Assembly: GCA_963693285.1 (NCBI GenBank)
Contig: OY848917.1
Location: 30,391,245 to 30,455,244 of the forward strand
DNA: 64,000 bases
Source of the DNA: Xestospongia muta
Taxonomy: Eukaryota > Porifera > Demospongiae > Haplosclerida > Petrosiidae
Reading direction: 5' to 3'
A program made the translations under genes and the position numbers. How positions within the stretch are numbered: position 1 is the first letter of the stretch; each line of letters begins with the position of its first letter. Below are positions 63,903 to 64,000 of this stretch, in pieces. A model generated the notes under the pieces. It was not told the DNA's origin and made no database searches. It saw only the letters and a program-made list of their open reading frames with translations.

Positions 63903-64000
63903 CTATAATAAGATACATATTATATTAATACAATAATATTGTTAATGTCTATGCTTATAATAATCTGTACATATAGGAGCACATGACTATTGGGAAGGAG

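Overview
The window is a piece of an animal nuclear genome, most likely a marine demosponge of the Amphimedon queenslandica type. It is AT-rich, with short GT-AG introns, modular phase-1 and phase-0 exons, animal-specific genes (SRCR receptor, Nup62, ABCB8, VPS18, F-box, ankyrin-Roc-COR-Death) and many relics of eukaryotic DNA transposons. The species call is an inference from gene content and style. No bacterial operon, CRISPR array or phage is present. All exon maps were read by eye from splice sites; for the SRCR receptor, ABCB8, the small death-fold gene and the ankyrin-Roc gene the exon lengths sum to a whole number of codons with every phase agreeing.

Layout, left to right. Genes alternate strand strictly: 1-306 (-) start of an unknown single-pass membrane protein; 1334-5363 (-) an 11-exon receptor with four SRCR domains, a membrane helix and an NPSY tail; 5910-6425 (+) a single-exon F-box protein with a decayed partial copy behind it; 7049-13208 (-) nucleoporin NUP62, with an 18-bp minisatellite in an intron and a 200-N assembly gap at its 5' end; 13466-19637 (+) the mitochondrial half transporter ABCB8 in 16 exons; 19934-21277 (-) a 324-residue death-fold protein; 22817-59503 (+) a 1059-residue ankyrin-Roc-COR-Death protein ending in a CaaX-type tail; 62816-63902 (-) the C-terminal exons of VPS18. 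Three intergenic spaces (5364-5909, 13209-13465, 21278-22816) are head-to-head and probably hold two-way promoters.

The ankyrin-Roc-COR-Death gene is the centre of interest. Its coding exons are ordinary, but introns 3 and 4 (28109-39080 and 39180-51327) are a transposon graveyard: a Gypsy pol relic, piggyBac, a psq-HTH/zinc-finger element, a MULE with 72-bp terminal inverted repeats and a ZSWIM/PHD transposase, a second broken MULE, a FLYWCH-type MULE split by a hAT element with a perfect 8-bp target duplication, an ISL2EU-like element (THAP-DDE plus YqaJ/PHD) and a Crypton-type recombinase relic. Downstream of its last exon lie further phase-1 exon-like segments encoding a second, frameshifted death domain and a third death-like piece, so the 3' end looks like a set of duplicated death modules.

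Working together: the two head-to-head death-fold genes (19934-21277 and 22817-59503) may be co-regulated and could act in one apoptotic or innate immune pathway, with the SRCR receptor as a possible surface sensor. NUP62, ABCB8, VPS18 and the F-box protein are housekeeping or ubiquitin-system neighbours with no evident functional link to them.
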